Source of the DNA: Strix aluco
Taxonomy: Eukaryota; Chordata; Aves; Strigiformes; Strigidae
Reading direction: 5' to 3'
DNA length: 64,000 nucleotides
Assembly (NCBI RefSeq): GCF_031877795.1
Contig: NC_133939.1
Coordinates: forward strand, 4,941,698 to 5,005,697
A program made the translations under genes and the position numbers. The notes under the pieces are model-generated. The model was not told the DNA's origin. It saw nothing but the letters and a program-made list of their open reading frames with translations, and made no database searches. Of this stretch, positions 10,888 through 23,636 are shown piece after piece (within the stretch, counting starts at the first letter, position 1; the number at the start of each line of letters is the position of its first letter).

Positions 10888-11711
10888 ACCCCCCAGCCCC
10901 ACCAGAGCCCTCTCGAGTGACCGCCCACACGCTCCCACACACCCCTACAGCCCCACTCACCCACCCCACACCGACAAAAGCACGCACACGCACACCACAA
11001 ACGCAAACACCCCCACACACAATTCCCACCACCCAACAACAGCCCTCTCCTGCACCCTACAACGCCCTCACACCCCACCAGACACACACACACCCCCACG
11101 GGGCAGGGGGGAAACACCCCACGCACACACCACCCACCACAACACCCCCACGCCAACACCTGCACACTCCCACACGCACACCTGAACCCTGCCTAAGCCA
11201 AAGACCCGTCCACCTCACCGCCACCACCTCCCAGCCCACCACACAGCTCCAACCACCCACCATCGGGGCGGGGCGACGGGCCACCCCGACACGCACACAC
11301 CCCCCAACAACACCTGCACTCACCCCCCCACACCTGGACCACTGCCCCACCAAAACGCCCTCTCCCGCAACCACCACCACATTCGCACCCTGCGCTACAG
11401 CCCCACCGCCTGACGGGGCGGGGGACCACCAAACTGCCACGAAAACAGCCCCACCCCCCCCAGCCACACCCACACGTACCCCCCCCACAGCTGCGCTGCC
11501 AAAAGGCCTCTTGCACAAGCCCCCCCGCGCTCCCCCCCACACTACCCCCTCACCGACCCACGCACGGCGGCGCCGGGACACCCCGATTGCGCAGCCCGTG
11601 CCCCGCAAACACCTGCGCACCACCGCCAACACGGCCCCCGCAACTGCCCCTCCGCAAGAGCCCACCCAGCACCCCCGACAAACAAAATGGCGCCCCCCGG
11701 GCCCCGGCAAA

Positions 11712-11830
11712 AGCCTACAGCACCCGGTATTCCCAGGCGGTCTCCCATCCAAGTACTAACCGGGCCCGACCCTGCTTAGCTTCCGAGATCAGACGAGATC
11801 GGGCGTTCTCAGGGTGGTATGGCCGTAGGC
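11712..11830 (-). rRNA. 5S ribosomal RNA, copy 16
   Basis: Majority sequence. 5' flank alpha, 3' flank beta-type. Confidence 0.98.
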
Positions 11831-12268
11831 ACCCCCCAGCCCCACAACAGCCCTCTCGAGGCACCCCGACACAAACAGCCCAACCACCACCACACCCACA
11901 CCTACCCCACACACACCTGCCCTGCCACAAGGCCTCTTGCACAAGCCCCCCCGCGCTCCCCCCCACACTACCCCCTCACCGACCCACGCACGGCGGCGCC
12001 CCGACACCCCGACGCAAAAACACCCACCACCACCACCCCCAGACACACACCCACACACACCCGCACCGCCAAAAGGCCTCTTGCAGAAGACCCCCAACGC
12101 TCCCAGTCACGCTCTGGCGCCGGGACACCCCAACACGCAGACCCTGCCCCACAAAAGACTGCGCACCACCGCCAACACGGCCCCCGCAACTGCCCCTCCG
12201 CAAGAGCCCAACCAACACCCCCGACAAACAAAAGGTGCCGCCCCGGGACCCCCCCAGGCCCCGGCAAA

Positions 12269-12387
12269 AGCCTACAGCACCCGGTATTCCCAGGCGGTCT
12301 CCCATCCAAGTACTAACCGGGCCCGACCCTGCTTAGCTTCCGAGATCAGACGAGATCGGGCGTTCTCAGGGTGGTATGGCCGTAGGC
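12269..12387 (-). rRNA. 5S ribosomal RNA, copy 17
   Basis: Majority sequence. 5' flank beta, leading into the 1,065-bp fused interval; 3' flank alpha-type. Confidence 0.98.
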
Positions 12388-13333
12388 ACCCCCCAGCCCC
12401 ACCAGAGCCCTCTCGAGTGACCGCCCACACGCTCCCACACACCCCTACAGCCCCACTCACCCACCCCACACCGACAAAAGCACGCACACGCACACCACAA
12501 ACACAAACACCCCCACACACAACTCCCACCACCCAACAACAGCCCTCTCCTGCACCCTACAACGCCCTCACACCCCACCAGACACACACACACCCCCACG
12601 GGGCAGGGGGGAAACACCCCATGCACACACCACCCACCACAACACCCCCACGCCAACACCTGCACACTCCCACACGCACACCTGAACCCTGCCTAAGCCA
12701 AAGACCCGTCCACCTCACCGCCACCACCTCCCAGCCCACCACACAGCTCCAACCACCCACCATCGGGGCAGGGCGACGGGCCACCCCGACACGCACACAC
12801 CCCCCAACAACACCTGCACTCACCCCCCCACACCTGGACCACTGCCCCACCAAAACGCCCTCTCCCGCAACCACCACCACATTCGCACCCTGCGCTACAG
12901 CCCCACCGCCTGACGGGGCGGGGGACCACCAAACTGCCACGAAAACAGCCCCACCCCCCCCAGCCACACCCACACGTACCCCCCCCCACAGCTGCGCTGC
13001 CAAAAGGCCTCTTGCACAAGCCCCCCCGCGCTCCCCCCCCACACTACCCCCTCACCGACCCACGCACGGCGGCGCCCCGACACCCCGACGCAAAAACACC
13101 CACCACCACCACCCCCAGACACACACCCACACACACCCGCACCGCCAAAAGGCCTCTTGCAGAAGACCCCCAACGCTCCCAGTCACGCTCTGGCGCCGGG
13201 ACACCCCAACACGCAGACCCTGCCCCGCAAACACCTGCGCACCACCGCCAACACGGCCCCCGCAACTGCCCCTCCGCAAGAGCCCACCCAGCACCCCCGA
13301 CAAACAAAATGGCGCCCCCCGGGCCCCGGCAAA
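12388..13333 (-). repeat. Fused beta-alpha spacer (1,065-bp interval), 5S gene lost
   Basis: Same structure as the fused spacer 4.6 kb to its left and evidently its duplicate, with a further C in the run near 13033-13040. Confidence 0.88.
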
Positions 13334-13452
13334 AGCCTACAGCACCCGGTATTCCCAGGCGGTCTCCCATCCAAGTACTAACCGGGCCCAACCCTGCTTA
13401 GCTTCCGAGATCAGACGAGATCGGGCGTTCTCAGGGTGGTATGGCCGTAGGC
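13334..13452 (-). rRNA. 5S ribosomal RNA, copy 18 (C63U)
   Basis: C63 to U, matching its duplicate partner, copy 12. 5' flank beta, 3' flank beta-type. Confidence 0.97.
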
Positions 13453-14276
13453 ACCCCCCAGCCCCACCAGAGCCCTCTCGAGTGACCGCCCACACGCTCC
13501 CACACACCCCTACAGCCCCACTCACCCACCCCACACCGACAAAAGCACGCACACGCACACCACAAACGCAAACACCCCCACACACAATTCCCACCACCCA
13601 ACAACAGCCCTCTCCTGCACCCTACAACGCCCTCACACCCCACCAGACACACACACACCCCCACGGGGCAGGGGGGAAACACCCCACGCACACACCACCC
13701 ACCACAACACCCCCACGCCAACACCTGCACACTCCCACACGCACACCTGAACCCTGCCTAAGCCAAAGACCCGTCCACCTCACCGCCACCACCTCCCAGC
13801 CCACCACACAGCTCCAACCACCCACCATCGGGGCGGGGCGACGGGCCACCCCGACACGCACACACCCCCCAACAACACCTGCACTCACCCCCCCACACCT
13901 GGACCACTGCCCCACCAAAACGCCCTCTCCCGCAACCACCACCACATTCGCACCCTGCGCTACAGCCCCACCGCCTGACGGGGCGGGGGACCACCAAACT
14001 GCCACGAAAACAGCCCCACCCCCCCCAGCCACACCCACACGTACCCCCCCCACAGCTGCGCTGCCAAAAGGCCTCTTGCACAAGCCCCCCCGCGCTCCCC
14101 CCCACACTACCCCCTCACCGACCCACGCACGGCGGCGCCGGGACACCCCGATTGCGCAGCCCGTGCCCCGCAAACACCTGCGCACCACCGCCAACACGGC
14201 CCCCGCAACTGCCCCTCCGCAAGAGCCCACCCAGCACCCCCGACAAACAAAATGGCGCCCCCCGGGCCCCGGCAAA

Positions 14277-14395
14277 AGCCTACAGCACCCGGTATTCCCA
14301 GGCGGTCTCCCATCCAAGTACTAACCGGGCCCGACCCTGCTTAGCTTCCGAGATCAGACGAGATCGGGCGTTCTCAGGGTGGTATGGCCGTAGGC
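14277..14395 (-). rRNA. 5S ribosomal RNA, copy 19
   Basis: Majority sequence. 5' flank alpha, 3' flank beta-type. Confidence 0.98.
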
Positions 14396-14833
14396 ACCCC
14401 CCAGCCCCACAACAGCCCTCTCGAGGCACCCCGACACAAACAGCCCAACCACCACCACACCCACACCTACCCCACACACACCTGCCCTGCCACAAGGCCT
14501 CTTGCACAAGCCCCCCCGCGCTCCCCCCCACACTACCCCCTCACCGACCCACGCACGGCGGCGCCCCGACACCCCGACGCAAAAACACCCACCACCACCA
14601 CCCCCAGACACACACCCACACACACCCGCACCGCCAAAAGGCCTCTTGCAGAAGACCCCCAACGCTCCCAGTCACGCTCTGGCGCCGGGACACCCCAACA
14701 CGCAGACCCTGCCCCACAAAAGACTGCGCACCACCGCCAACACGGCCCCCGCAACTGCCCCTCCGCAAGAGCCCAACCAACACCCCCGACAAACAAAAGG
14801 TGCCGCCCCGGGACCCCCCCAGGCCCCGGCAAA

Positions 14834-14952
14834 AGCCTACAGCACCCGGTATTCCCAGGCGGTCTCCCATCCAAGTACTAACCGGGCCCGACCCTGCTTA
14901 GCTTCCGAGATCAGACGAGATCGGGCGTTCTCAGGGTGGTATGGCCGTAGGC
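14834..14952 (-). rRNA. 5S ribosomal RNA, copy 20
   Basis: Majority sequence. 5' flank beta, leading into a 1,074-bp fused interval; 3' flank alpha-type. Confidence 0.98.
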
Positions 14953-15907
14953 ACCCCCCAGCCCCACCAGAGCCCTCTCGAGTGACCGCCCACACGCTCC
15001 CACACACCCCTACAGCCCCACTCACCCACCCCACACCGACAAAAGCACGCACACGCACACCACAAACACAAACACCCCCACACACAACTCCCACCACCCA
15101 ACAACAGCCCTCTCCTGCACCCTACAACGCCCTCACACCCCACCAGACACACACACACCCCCACGGGGCAGGGGGGAAACACCCCACGCACACACCACCC
15201 ACCACAACACCCCCACGCCAACACCTGCACACTCCCACACGCACACCTGAACCCTGCCTAAGCCAAAGACCCGTCCACCTCACCGCCACCACCTCCCAGC
15301 CCACCACACAGCTCCAACCACCCACCATCGGGGCGGGGCGACGGGCCACCCCGACACGCACACACCCCCCAACAACACCTGCACTCACCCCCCCACACCT
15401 GGACCACTGCCCCACCAAAACGCCCTCTCCCGCAACCACCACCACATTCGCACCCTGCGCTACAGCCCCACCGCCTGACGGGGCGGGGGACCACCAAACT
15501 GCCACGAAAACAGCCCCACCCCCCCCAGCCACACCCACACGTACCCCCCCCACAGCTGCGCTGCCAAAAGGCCTCTTGCACAAGCCCCCCCGCGCTCCCC
15601 CCCACACTACCCCCTCACCGACCCACGCACGGCGGCGCCCCGACACCCCGACGCAAAAACACCCACCACCACCACCCCCAGACACACACCCACACACACC
15701 CGCACCGCCAAAAGGCCTCTTGCAGAAGACCCCCAACGCTCCCAGTCACGCTCTGGCGCCGGGACACCCCAACACGCAGACCCTGCCCCACAAAAGACTG
15801 CGCACCACCGCCAACACGGCCCCCGCAACTGCCCCTCCGCAAGAGCCCAACCAACACCCCCGACAAACAAAAGGTGCCGCCCCGGGACCCCCCCAGGCCC
15901 CGGCAAA
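14953..15907 (-). repeat. Fused beta-alpha spacer (1,074-bp interval), 5S gene lost
   Basis: Beta start joined to a complete alpha end (aggtgccgccccggg). 1,074 equals 943 + 557 - 426, where 426 bp is the distance between the shared subrepeats in a normal beta-gene-alpha stretch (1847 and 2273). Confidence 0.9.
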
Positions 15908-16026
15908 AGCCTACAGCACCCGGTATTCCCAGGCGGTCTCCCATCCAAGTACTAACCGGGCCCGACCCTGCTTAGCTTCCGAGATCAGACGAGATCGGGC
16001 GTTCTCAGGGTGGTATGGCCGTAGGC
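15908..16026 (-). rRNA. 5S ribosomal RNA, copy 21
   Basis: Majority sequence. 5' flank beta; 3' flank alpha-type, supplied by the fused spacer. Confidence 0.98.
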
Positions 16027-16850
16027 ACCCCCCAGCCCCACCAGAGCCCTCTCGAGTGACCGCCCACACGCTCCCACACACCCCCACAGCCCCACTCACC
16101 CACCCCACACCGACAAAAGCACGCACACGCACACCACAAACGCAAACACCCCCACACACAACTCCCACCACCCAACAACAGCCCTCTCCTGCACCCTACA
16201 ACGCCCTCACACCCCACCAGACACACACACACCCCCACGGGGCAGGGGGGAAACACCCCACGCACACACCACCCACCACAACACCCCCACGCCAACACCT
16301 GCACACTCCCACACGCACACCTGAACCCTGCCTAAGCCAAAGACCCGTCCACCTCACCGCCACCACCTCCCAGCCCACCACACAGCTCCAACCACCCACC
16401 ATCGGGGCGGGGCGACGGGCCACCCCGACACGCACACACCCCCCAACAACACCTGCACTCACCCCCCCACACCTGGACCACTGCCCCACCAAAACGCCCT
16501 CTCCCGCAACCACCACCACATTCGCACCCTGCGCTACAGCCCCACCGCCTGACGGGGCGGGGGACCACCAAACTGCCACGAAAACAGCCCCACCCCCCCC
16601 AGCCACACCCACACGTACCCCCCCCACAGCTGCGCTGCCAAAAGGCCTCTTGCACAAGCCCCCCCGCGCTCCCCCCCACACTACCCCCTCACCGACCCAC
16701 GCACGGCGGCGCCCCGACACCCCGATTGCGCAGCCCGTGCCCCGCAAACACCTGCGCACCACCGCCAACACGGCCCCCGCAACTGCCCCTCCGCAAGAGC
16801 CCACCCAGCACCCCCGACAAACAAAATGGCGCCCCCCGGGCCCCGGCAAA

Positions 16851-16969
16851 AGCCTACAGCACCCGGTATTCCCAGGCGGTCTCCCATCCAAGTACTAACT
16901 GGGCCCGACCCTGCTTAGCTTCCGAGATCAGACGAGATCGGGCGTTCTCAGGGTGGTATGGCCGTAGGC
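16851..16969 (-). rRNA. 5S ribosomal RNA, copy 22 (G70A)
   Basis: G70 to A in the intermediate element (plus strand ctaaccggg to ctaactggg), private to this copy. It is a CpG transition read on the other strand. 5' flank alpha, 3' flank beta-type. Confidence 0.97.
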
Positions 16970-17407
16970 ACCCCCCAGCCCCACAACAGCCCTCTCGAGG
17001 CACCCCGACACAAACAGCCCAACCACCACCACACCCACACCTACCCCACACACACCTGCCCTGCCACAAGGCCTCTTGCACAAGCCCCCCCGCGCTCCCC
17101 CCCACACTACCCCCTCACTGACCCACGCACGGCGGCGCCCCGACACCCCGACGCAAAAACACCCACCACCACCACCCCCAGACACACACCCACACACACC
17201 CGCACCGCCAAAAGGCCTCTTGCAGAAGACCCCCAACGCTCCCAGTCACGCTCTGGCGCCGGGACACCCCAACACGCAGACCCTGCCCCACAAAAGACTG
17301 CGCACCACCGCCAACACGGCCCCCGCAACTGCCCCTCCGCAAGAGCCCAACCAACACCCCCGACAAACAAAAGGTGCCGCCCCGGGACCCCCCCAGGCCC
17401 CGGCAAA

Positions 17408-17526
17408 AGCCTACAGCACCCGGTATTCCCAGGCGGTCTCCCATCCAAGTACTAACCGGGCCCGACCCTGCTTAGCTTCCGAGATCAGACGAGATCGGGC
17501 GTTCTCAGGGTGGTATGGCCGTAGGC
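17408..17526 (-). rRNA. 5S ribosomal RNA, copy 23
   Basis: Majority sequence. 5' flank beta, 3' flank alpha-type. Confidence 0.98.
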
Positions 17527-18350
17527 ACCCCCCAGCCCCACCAGAGCCCTCTCGAGTGACCGCCCACACGCTCCCACACACCCCTACAGCCCCACTCACC
17601 CACCCCACACCGACAAAAGCACGCACACGCACACCACAAACGCAAACACCCCCACACACAATTCCCACCACCCAACAACAGCCCTCTCCTGCACCCTACA
17701 ACGCCCTCACACCCCACCAGACACACACACACCCCCACGGGGCAGGGGGGAAACACCCCACGCACACACCACCCACCACAACACCCCCACGCCAACACCT
17801 GCACACTCCCACACGCACACCTGAACCCTGCCTAAGCCAAAGACCCGTCCACCTCACCGCCACCACCTCCCAGCCCACCACACAGCTCCAACCACCCACC
17901 ATCGGGGCGGGGCGACGGGCCACCCCGACACGCACACACCCCCCAACAACACCTGCACTCACCCCCCCACACCTGGACCACTGCCCCACCAAAACGCCCT
18001 CTCCCGCAACCACCACCACATTCGCACCCTGCGCTACAGCCCCACCGCCTGACGGGGCGGGGGACCACCAAACTGCCACGAAAACAGCCCCACCCCCCCC
18101 AGCCACACCCACACGTACCCCCCCCACAGCTGCGCTGCCAAAAGGCCTCTTGCACAAGCCCCCCCGCGCTCCCCCCCACACTACCCCCTCACCGACCCAC
18201 GCACGGCGGCGCCGGGACACCCCGATTGCGCAGCCCGTGCCCCGCAAACACCTGCGCACCACCGCCAACACGGCCCCCGCAACTGCCCCTCCGCAAGAGC
18301 CCACCCAGCACCCCCGACAAACAAAATGGCGCCCCCCGGGCCCCGGCAAA

Positions 18351-18469
18351 AGCCTACAGCACCCAGTATTCCCAGGCGGTCTCCCATCCAAGTACTAACC
18401 GGGCCCGACCCTGCTTAGCTTCCGAGATCAGACGAGATCGGGCGTTCTCAGGGTGGTATGGCCGTAGGC
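18351..18469 (-). rRNA. 5S ribosomal RNA, copy 24 (C105U)
   Basis: C105 to U (plus strand cccggtatt to cccagtatt), private to this copy and 3' of box C. 5' flank alpha, 3' flank beta-type. Confidence 0.97.
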
Positions 18470-18896
18470 ACCCCCCAGCCCCACAACAGCCCTCTCGAGG
18501 CACCCCGACACAAACAGCCCAACCACCACCACACCCACACCTACCCCACACACACCTGCCCTGCCACAAGGCCTCTTGCACAAGCCCCCCCGCGCTCCCC
18601 CCCACACTACCCCCTCACCGACCCACGCACGGCGGCGCCCCGACACCCCGACGCAAAAACACCCACCACCACCACCCCCAGACACACACCCACACACACC
18701 CGCACCGCCAAAAGGCCTCTTGCAGAAGACCCCCAACGCTCCCAGTCACGCTCTGGCGCCGGGACACCCCAACACGCAGACCCTGCCCCGCAAACACCTG
18801 CGCACCACCGCCAACACGGCCCCCGCAACTGCCCCTCCGCAAGAGCCCACCCAGCACCCCCGACAAACAAAATGGCGCCCCCCGGGCCCCGGCAAA

Positions 18897-19015
18897 AGCC
18901 TACAGCACCCGGTATTCCCAGGCGGTCTCCCATCCAAGTACTAACCGGGCCCGACCCTGCTTAGCTTCCGAGATCAGACAAGATCGGGCGTTCTCAGGGT
19001 GGTATGGCCGTAGGC
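18897..19015 (-). rRNA. 5S ribosomal RNA, copy 25 (C36U)
   Basis: C36 to U, as in copy 7. 5' flank alpha; 3' flank beta-type from a 546-class hybrid spacer, so again two alpha-flanked genes in a row. Confidence 0.97.
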
Positions 19016-19454
19016 ACCCCCCAGCCCCACAACAGCCCTCTCGAGGCACCCCGACACAAACAGCCCAACCACCACCACACCCACACCTACCCCACACACA
19101 CCTGCCCTGCCACAAGGCCTCTTGCACAAGCCCCCCCGCGCTCCCCCCCCACACTACCCCCTCACCGACCCACGCACGGCGGCGCCCCGACACCCCGACG
19201 CAAAAACACCCACCACCACCACCCCCAGACACACACCCACACACACCCGCACCGCCAAAAGGCCTCTTGCAGAAGACCCCCAACGCTCCCAGTCACGCTC
19301 TGGCGCCGGGACACCCCAACACGCAGACCCTGCCCCACAAAAGACTGCGCACCACCGCCAACACGGCCCCCGCAACTGCCCCTCCGCAAGAGCCCAACCA
19401 ACACCCCCGACAAACAAAAGGTGCCGCCCCGGGACCCCCCCAGGCCCCGGCAAA

Positions 19455-19573
19455 AGCCTACAGCACCCGGTATTCCCAGGCGGTCTCCCATCCAAGTACT
19501 AACCGGGCCCGACCCTGCTTAGCTTCCGAGATCAGACGAGATCGGGCGTTCTCAGGGTGGTATGGCCGTAGGC
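19455..19573 (-). rRNA. 5S ribosomal RNA, copy 26
   Basis: Majority sequence. The beta 5' flank has one substitution in the D-box-like element (ccccaccag to cccccccag). 3' flank alpha-type with one extra C in the spacer (interval 558). Confidence 0.98.
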
Positions 19574-20528
19574 ACCCCCCAGCCCCCCCAGAGCCCTCTC
19601 GAGTGACCGCCCACACGCTCCCACACACCCCCACAGCCCCACTCACCCACCCCACACCGACAAAAGCACGCACACGCACACCACAAACGCAAACACCCCC
19701 ACACACAACTCCCACCACCCAACAACAGCCCTCTCCTGCACCCTACAACGCCCTCACACCCCACCAGACACACACACACCCCCACGGGGCAGGGGGGAAA
19801 CACCCCACGCACACACCACCCACCACAACACCCCCACGCCAACACCTGCACACTCCCACACGCACACCTGAACCCTGCCTAAGCCAAAGACCCGTCCACC
19901 TCACCGCCACCACCTCCCAGCCCACCACACAGCTCCAACCACCCACCATCGGGGCAGGGTGACGGGCCACCCCGACACGCACACACCCCCCAACAACACC
20001 TGCACTCACCCCCCCACACCTGGACCACTGCCCCACCAAAACGCCCTCTCCCGCAACCACCACCACATTCGCACCCTGCGCTACAGCCCCACCGCCTGAC
20101 GGGGCGGGGGACCACCAAACTGCCACGAAAACAGCCCCACCCCCCCCAGCCACACCCACACGTACCCCCCCCACAGCTGCGCTGCCAAAAGGCCTCTTGC
20201 ACAAGCCCCCCCGCGCTCCCCCCCACACTACCCCCTCACCGACCCACGCACGGCGGCGCCCCGACACCCCGACGCAAAAACACCCACCACCACCACCCCC
20301 AGACACACACCCACACACACCCGCACCGCCAAAAGGCCTCTTGCAGAAGACCCCCAACGCTCCCAGTCACGCTCTGGCGCCGGGACACCCCAACACGCAG
20401 ACCCTGCCCCACAAAAGACTGCGCACCACCGCCAACACGGCCCCCGCAACTGCCCCTCCGCAAGAGCCCAACCAACACCCCCGACAAACAAAAGGTGCCG
20501 CCCCGGGACCCCCCCAGGCCCCGGCAAA
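19574..20528 (-). repeat. Fused beta-alpha spacer (1,074-bp interval), 5S gene lost
   Basis: Same breakpoint and length as the spacer at 14953-15907, but with different linked variants (cacacccccacagc near 19625; gggcagggtgacggg near 19950), so it is not a recent exact copy. Confidence 0.9.
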
Positions 20529-20647
20529 AGCCTACAGCACCCGGTATTCCCAGGCGGTCTCCCATCCAAGTACTAACCGGGCCCGACCCTGCTTAGCTTC
20601 CGAGATCAGACGAGATCGGGCGTTCTCAGGGTGGTATGGCCGTAGGC
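20529..20647 (-). rRNA. 5S ribosomal RNA, copy 27
   Basis: Majority sequence. 5' flank beta; 3' flank alpha-type from the second 1,074-bp fused spacer. Confidence 0.98.
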
Positions 20648-21471
20648 ACCCCCCAGCCCCACCAGAGCCCTCTCGAGTGACCGCCCACACGCTCCCACAC
20701 ACCCCTACAGCCCCACTCACCCACCCCACACCGACAAAAGCACGCACACGCACACCACAAACACAAACACCCCCACACACAACTCCCACCACCCAACAAC
20801 AGCCCTCTCCTGCACCCTACAACGCCCTCACACCCCACCAGACACACACACACCCCCACGGGGCAGGGGGGAAACACCCCACGCACACACCACCCACCAC
20901 AACACCCCCACGCCAACACCTGCACACTCCCACACGCACACCTGAACCCTGCCTAAGCCAAAGACCCGTCCACCTCACCGCCACCACCTCCCAGCCCACC
21001 ACACAGCTCCAACCACCCACCATCGGGGCGGGGCGACGGGCCACCCCGACACGCACACACCCCCCAACAACACCTGCACTCACCCCCCCACACCTGGACC
21101 ACTGCCCCACCAAAACGCCCTCTCCCGCAACCACCACCACATTCGCACCCTGCGCTACAGCCCCACCGCCTGACGGGGCGGGGGACCACCAAACTGCCAC
21201 GAAAACAGCCCCACCCCCCCCAGCCACACCCACACGTACCCCCCCCACAGCTGCGCTGCCAAAAGGCCTCTTGCACAAGCCCCCCCGCGCTCCCCCCCAC
21301 ACTACCCCCTCACCGACCCACGCACGGCGGCGCCCCGACACCCCGATTGCGCAGCCCGTGCCCCGCAAACACCTGCGCACCACCGCCAACACGGCCCCCG
21401 CAACTGCCCCTCCGCAAGAGCCCACCCAGCACCCCCGACAAACAAAATGGCGCCCCCCGGGCCCCGGCAAA

Positions 21472-21590
21472 AGCCTACAGCACCCGGTATTCCCAGGCGG
21501 TCTCCCATCCAAGTACTAACCGGGCCCGACCCTGCTTAGCTTCCGAGATCAGACGAGATCGGGCGTTCTCAGGGTGGTATGGCCGTAGGC
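21472..21590 (-). rRNA. 5S ribosomal RNA, copy 28
   Basis: Majority sequence. 5' flank alpha, 3' flank beta-type. The alpha spacer beside it carries the gcaaaaagaccc variant. Confidence 0.98.
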
Positions 21591-22028
21591 ACCCCCCAGC
21601 CCCACAACAGCCCTCTCGAGGCACCCCGACACAAACAGCCCAACCACCACCACACCCACACCTACCCCACACACACCTGCCCTGCCACAAGGCCTCTTGC
21701 ACAAGCCCCCCCGCGCTCCCCCCCACACTACCCCCTCACCGACCCACGCACGGCGGCGCCCCGACACCCCGACGCAAAAAGACCCACCACCACCACCCCC
21801 AGACACACACCCACACACACCCGCACCGCCAAAAGGCCTCTTGCAGAAGACCCCCAACGCTCCCAGTCACGCTCTGGCGCCGGGACACCCCAACACGCAG
21901 ACCCTGCCCCACAAAAGACTGCGCACCACCGCCAACACGGCCCCCGCAACTGCCCCTCCGCAAGAGCCCAACCAACACCCCCGACAAACAAAAGGTGCCG
22001 CCCCGGGACCCCCCCAGGCCCCGGCAAA

Positions 22029-22147
22029 AGCCTACAGCACCCGGTATTCCCAGGCGGTCTCCCATCCAAGTACTAACCGGGCCCGACCCTGCTTAGCTTC
22101 CGAGATCAGACGAGATCGGGCATTCTCAGGGTGGTATGGCCGTAGGC
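22029..22147 (-). rRNA. 5S ribosomal RNA, copy 29 (C26U)
   Basis: C26 to U (plus strand gggcgttctc to gggcattctc), shared with copies 37, 39 and 51. 5' flank beta, 3' flank alpha-type. Confidence 0.97.
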
Positions 22148-22971
22148 ACCCCCCAGCCCCACCAGAGCCCTCTCGAGTGACCGCCCACACGCTCCCACAC
22201 ACCCCTACAGCCCCACTCACCCACCCCACACCGACAAAAGCACGCACACGCACACCACAAACGCAAACACCCCCACACACAACTCCCACCACCCAACAAC
22301 AGCCCTCTCCTGCACCCTACAACGCCCTCACACCCCACCAGACACACACACACCCCCACGGGGCAGGGGGGAAACACCCCACGCACACACCACCCACCAC
22401 AACACCCCCACGCCAACACCTGCACACTCCCACACGCACACCTGAACCCTGCCTAAGCCAAAGACCCGTCCACCTCACCGCCACCACCTCCCAGCCCACC
22501 ACACAGCTCCAACCACCCACCATCGGGGCAGGGTGACGGGCCACCCCGACACGCACACACCCCCCAACAACACCTGCACTCACCCCCCCACACCTGGACC
22601 ACTGCCCCACCAAAACGCCCTCTCCCGCAACCACCACCACATTCGCACCCTGCGCTACAGCCCCACCGCCTGACGGGGCGGGGGACCACCAAACTGCCAC
22701 GAAAACAGCCCCACCCCCCCCAGCCACACCCACACGTACCCCCCCCACAGCTGCGCTGCCAAAAGGCCTCTTGCACAAGCCCCCCCGCGCTCCCCCCCAC
22801 ACTACCCCCTCACCGACCCACGCACGGCGGCGCCGGGACACCCCGATTGCGCAGCCCGTGCCCCGCAAACACCTGCGCACCACCGCCAACACGGCCCCCG
22901 CAACTGCCCCTCCGCAAGAGCCCACCCAGCACCCCCGACAAACAAAATGGCGCCCCCCGGGCCCCGGCAAA

Positions 22972-23090
22972 AGCCTACAGCACCCGGTATTCCCAGGCGG
23001 TCTCCCATCCAAGTACTAACCGGGCCCGACCCTGCTTAGCTTCCGAGATCAGACGAGATCGGGCGTTCTCAGGGTGGTATGGCCGTAGGC
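22972..23090 (-). rRNA. 5S ribosomal RNA, copy 30
   Basis: Majority sequence. 5' flank alpha, 3' flank beta-type. It opens the 1,489-bp-period block. Confidence 0.98.
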
Positions 23091-23517
23091 ACCCCCCAGC
23101 CCCACAACAGCCCTCTCGAGGCACCCCGACACAAACAGCCCAACCACCACCACACCCACACCTACCCCACACACACCTGCCCTGCCACAAGGCCTCTTGC
23201 ACAAGCCCCCCCGCGCTCCCCCCCACACTACCCCCTCACCGACCCACGCACGGCGGCGCCCCGACACCCCGACGCAAAAACACCCACCACCACCACCCCC
23301 AGACACACACCCACACACACCCGCACCGCCAAAAGGCCTCTTGCAGAAGACCCCCAACGCTCCCAGTCACGCTCTGGCGCCGGGACACCCCAACACGCAG
23401 ACCCTGCCCCGCAAACACCTGCGCACCACCGCCAACACGGCCCCCGCAACTGCCCCTCCGCAAGAGCCCACCCAGCACCCCCGACAAACAAAATGGCGCC
23501 CCCCGGGCCCCGGCAAA

Positions 23518-23636
23518 AGCCTACAGCACCCGGTATTCCCAGGCGGTCTCCCATCCAAGTACTAACCGGGCCCGACCCTGCTTAGCTTCCGAGATCAGAC
23601 GAGATCGGGCGTTCTCAGGGTGGTATGGCCGTAGGC
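23518..23636 (-). rRNA. 5S ribosomal RNA, copy 31
   Basis: Majority sequence. 5' flank beta; 3' flank beta-type from a 546-class hybrid spacer. Confidence 0.98.

Larger units (their letters stand above)
9666..14276 (-). repeat. Second copy of the 4.6-kb six-gene block
   Basis: Intervals are 557, 546, 943, 557, 1065, 943 bp (4,611 bp). C63U recurs in the 2nd and 6th genes, aattcccacc near 11021 and ccatgcac near 12620. Differences seen are one extra C in the fused spacer near 13030 and majority C36 in the first gene. Confidence 0.88.

Noticed and set aside
11937-16898. Open frames of up to 798 codons rich in Pro, Thr, His and Arg across the array, on the plus strand
   Set aside because: They run through 5S genes and spacers alike, repeat with the array units and exist only because C/A-rich DNA contains few stop codons. 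No domain and no splice logic.
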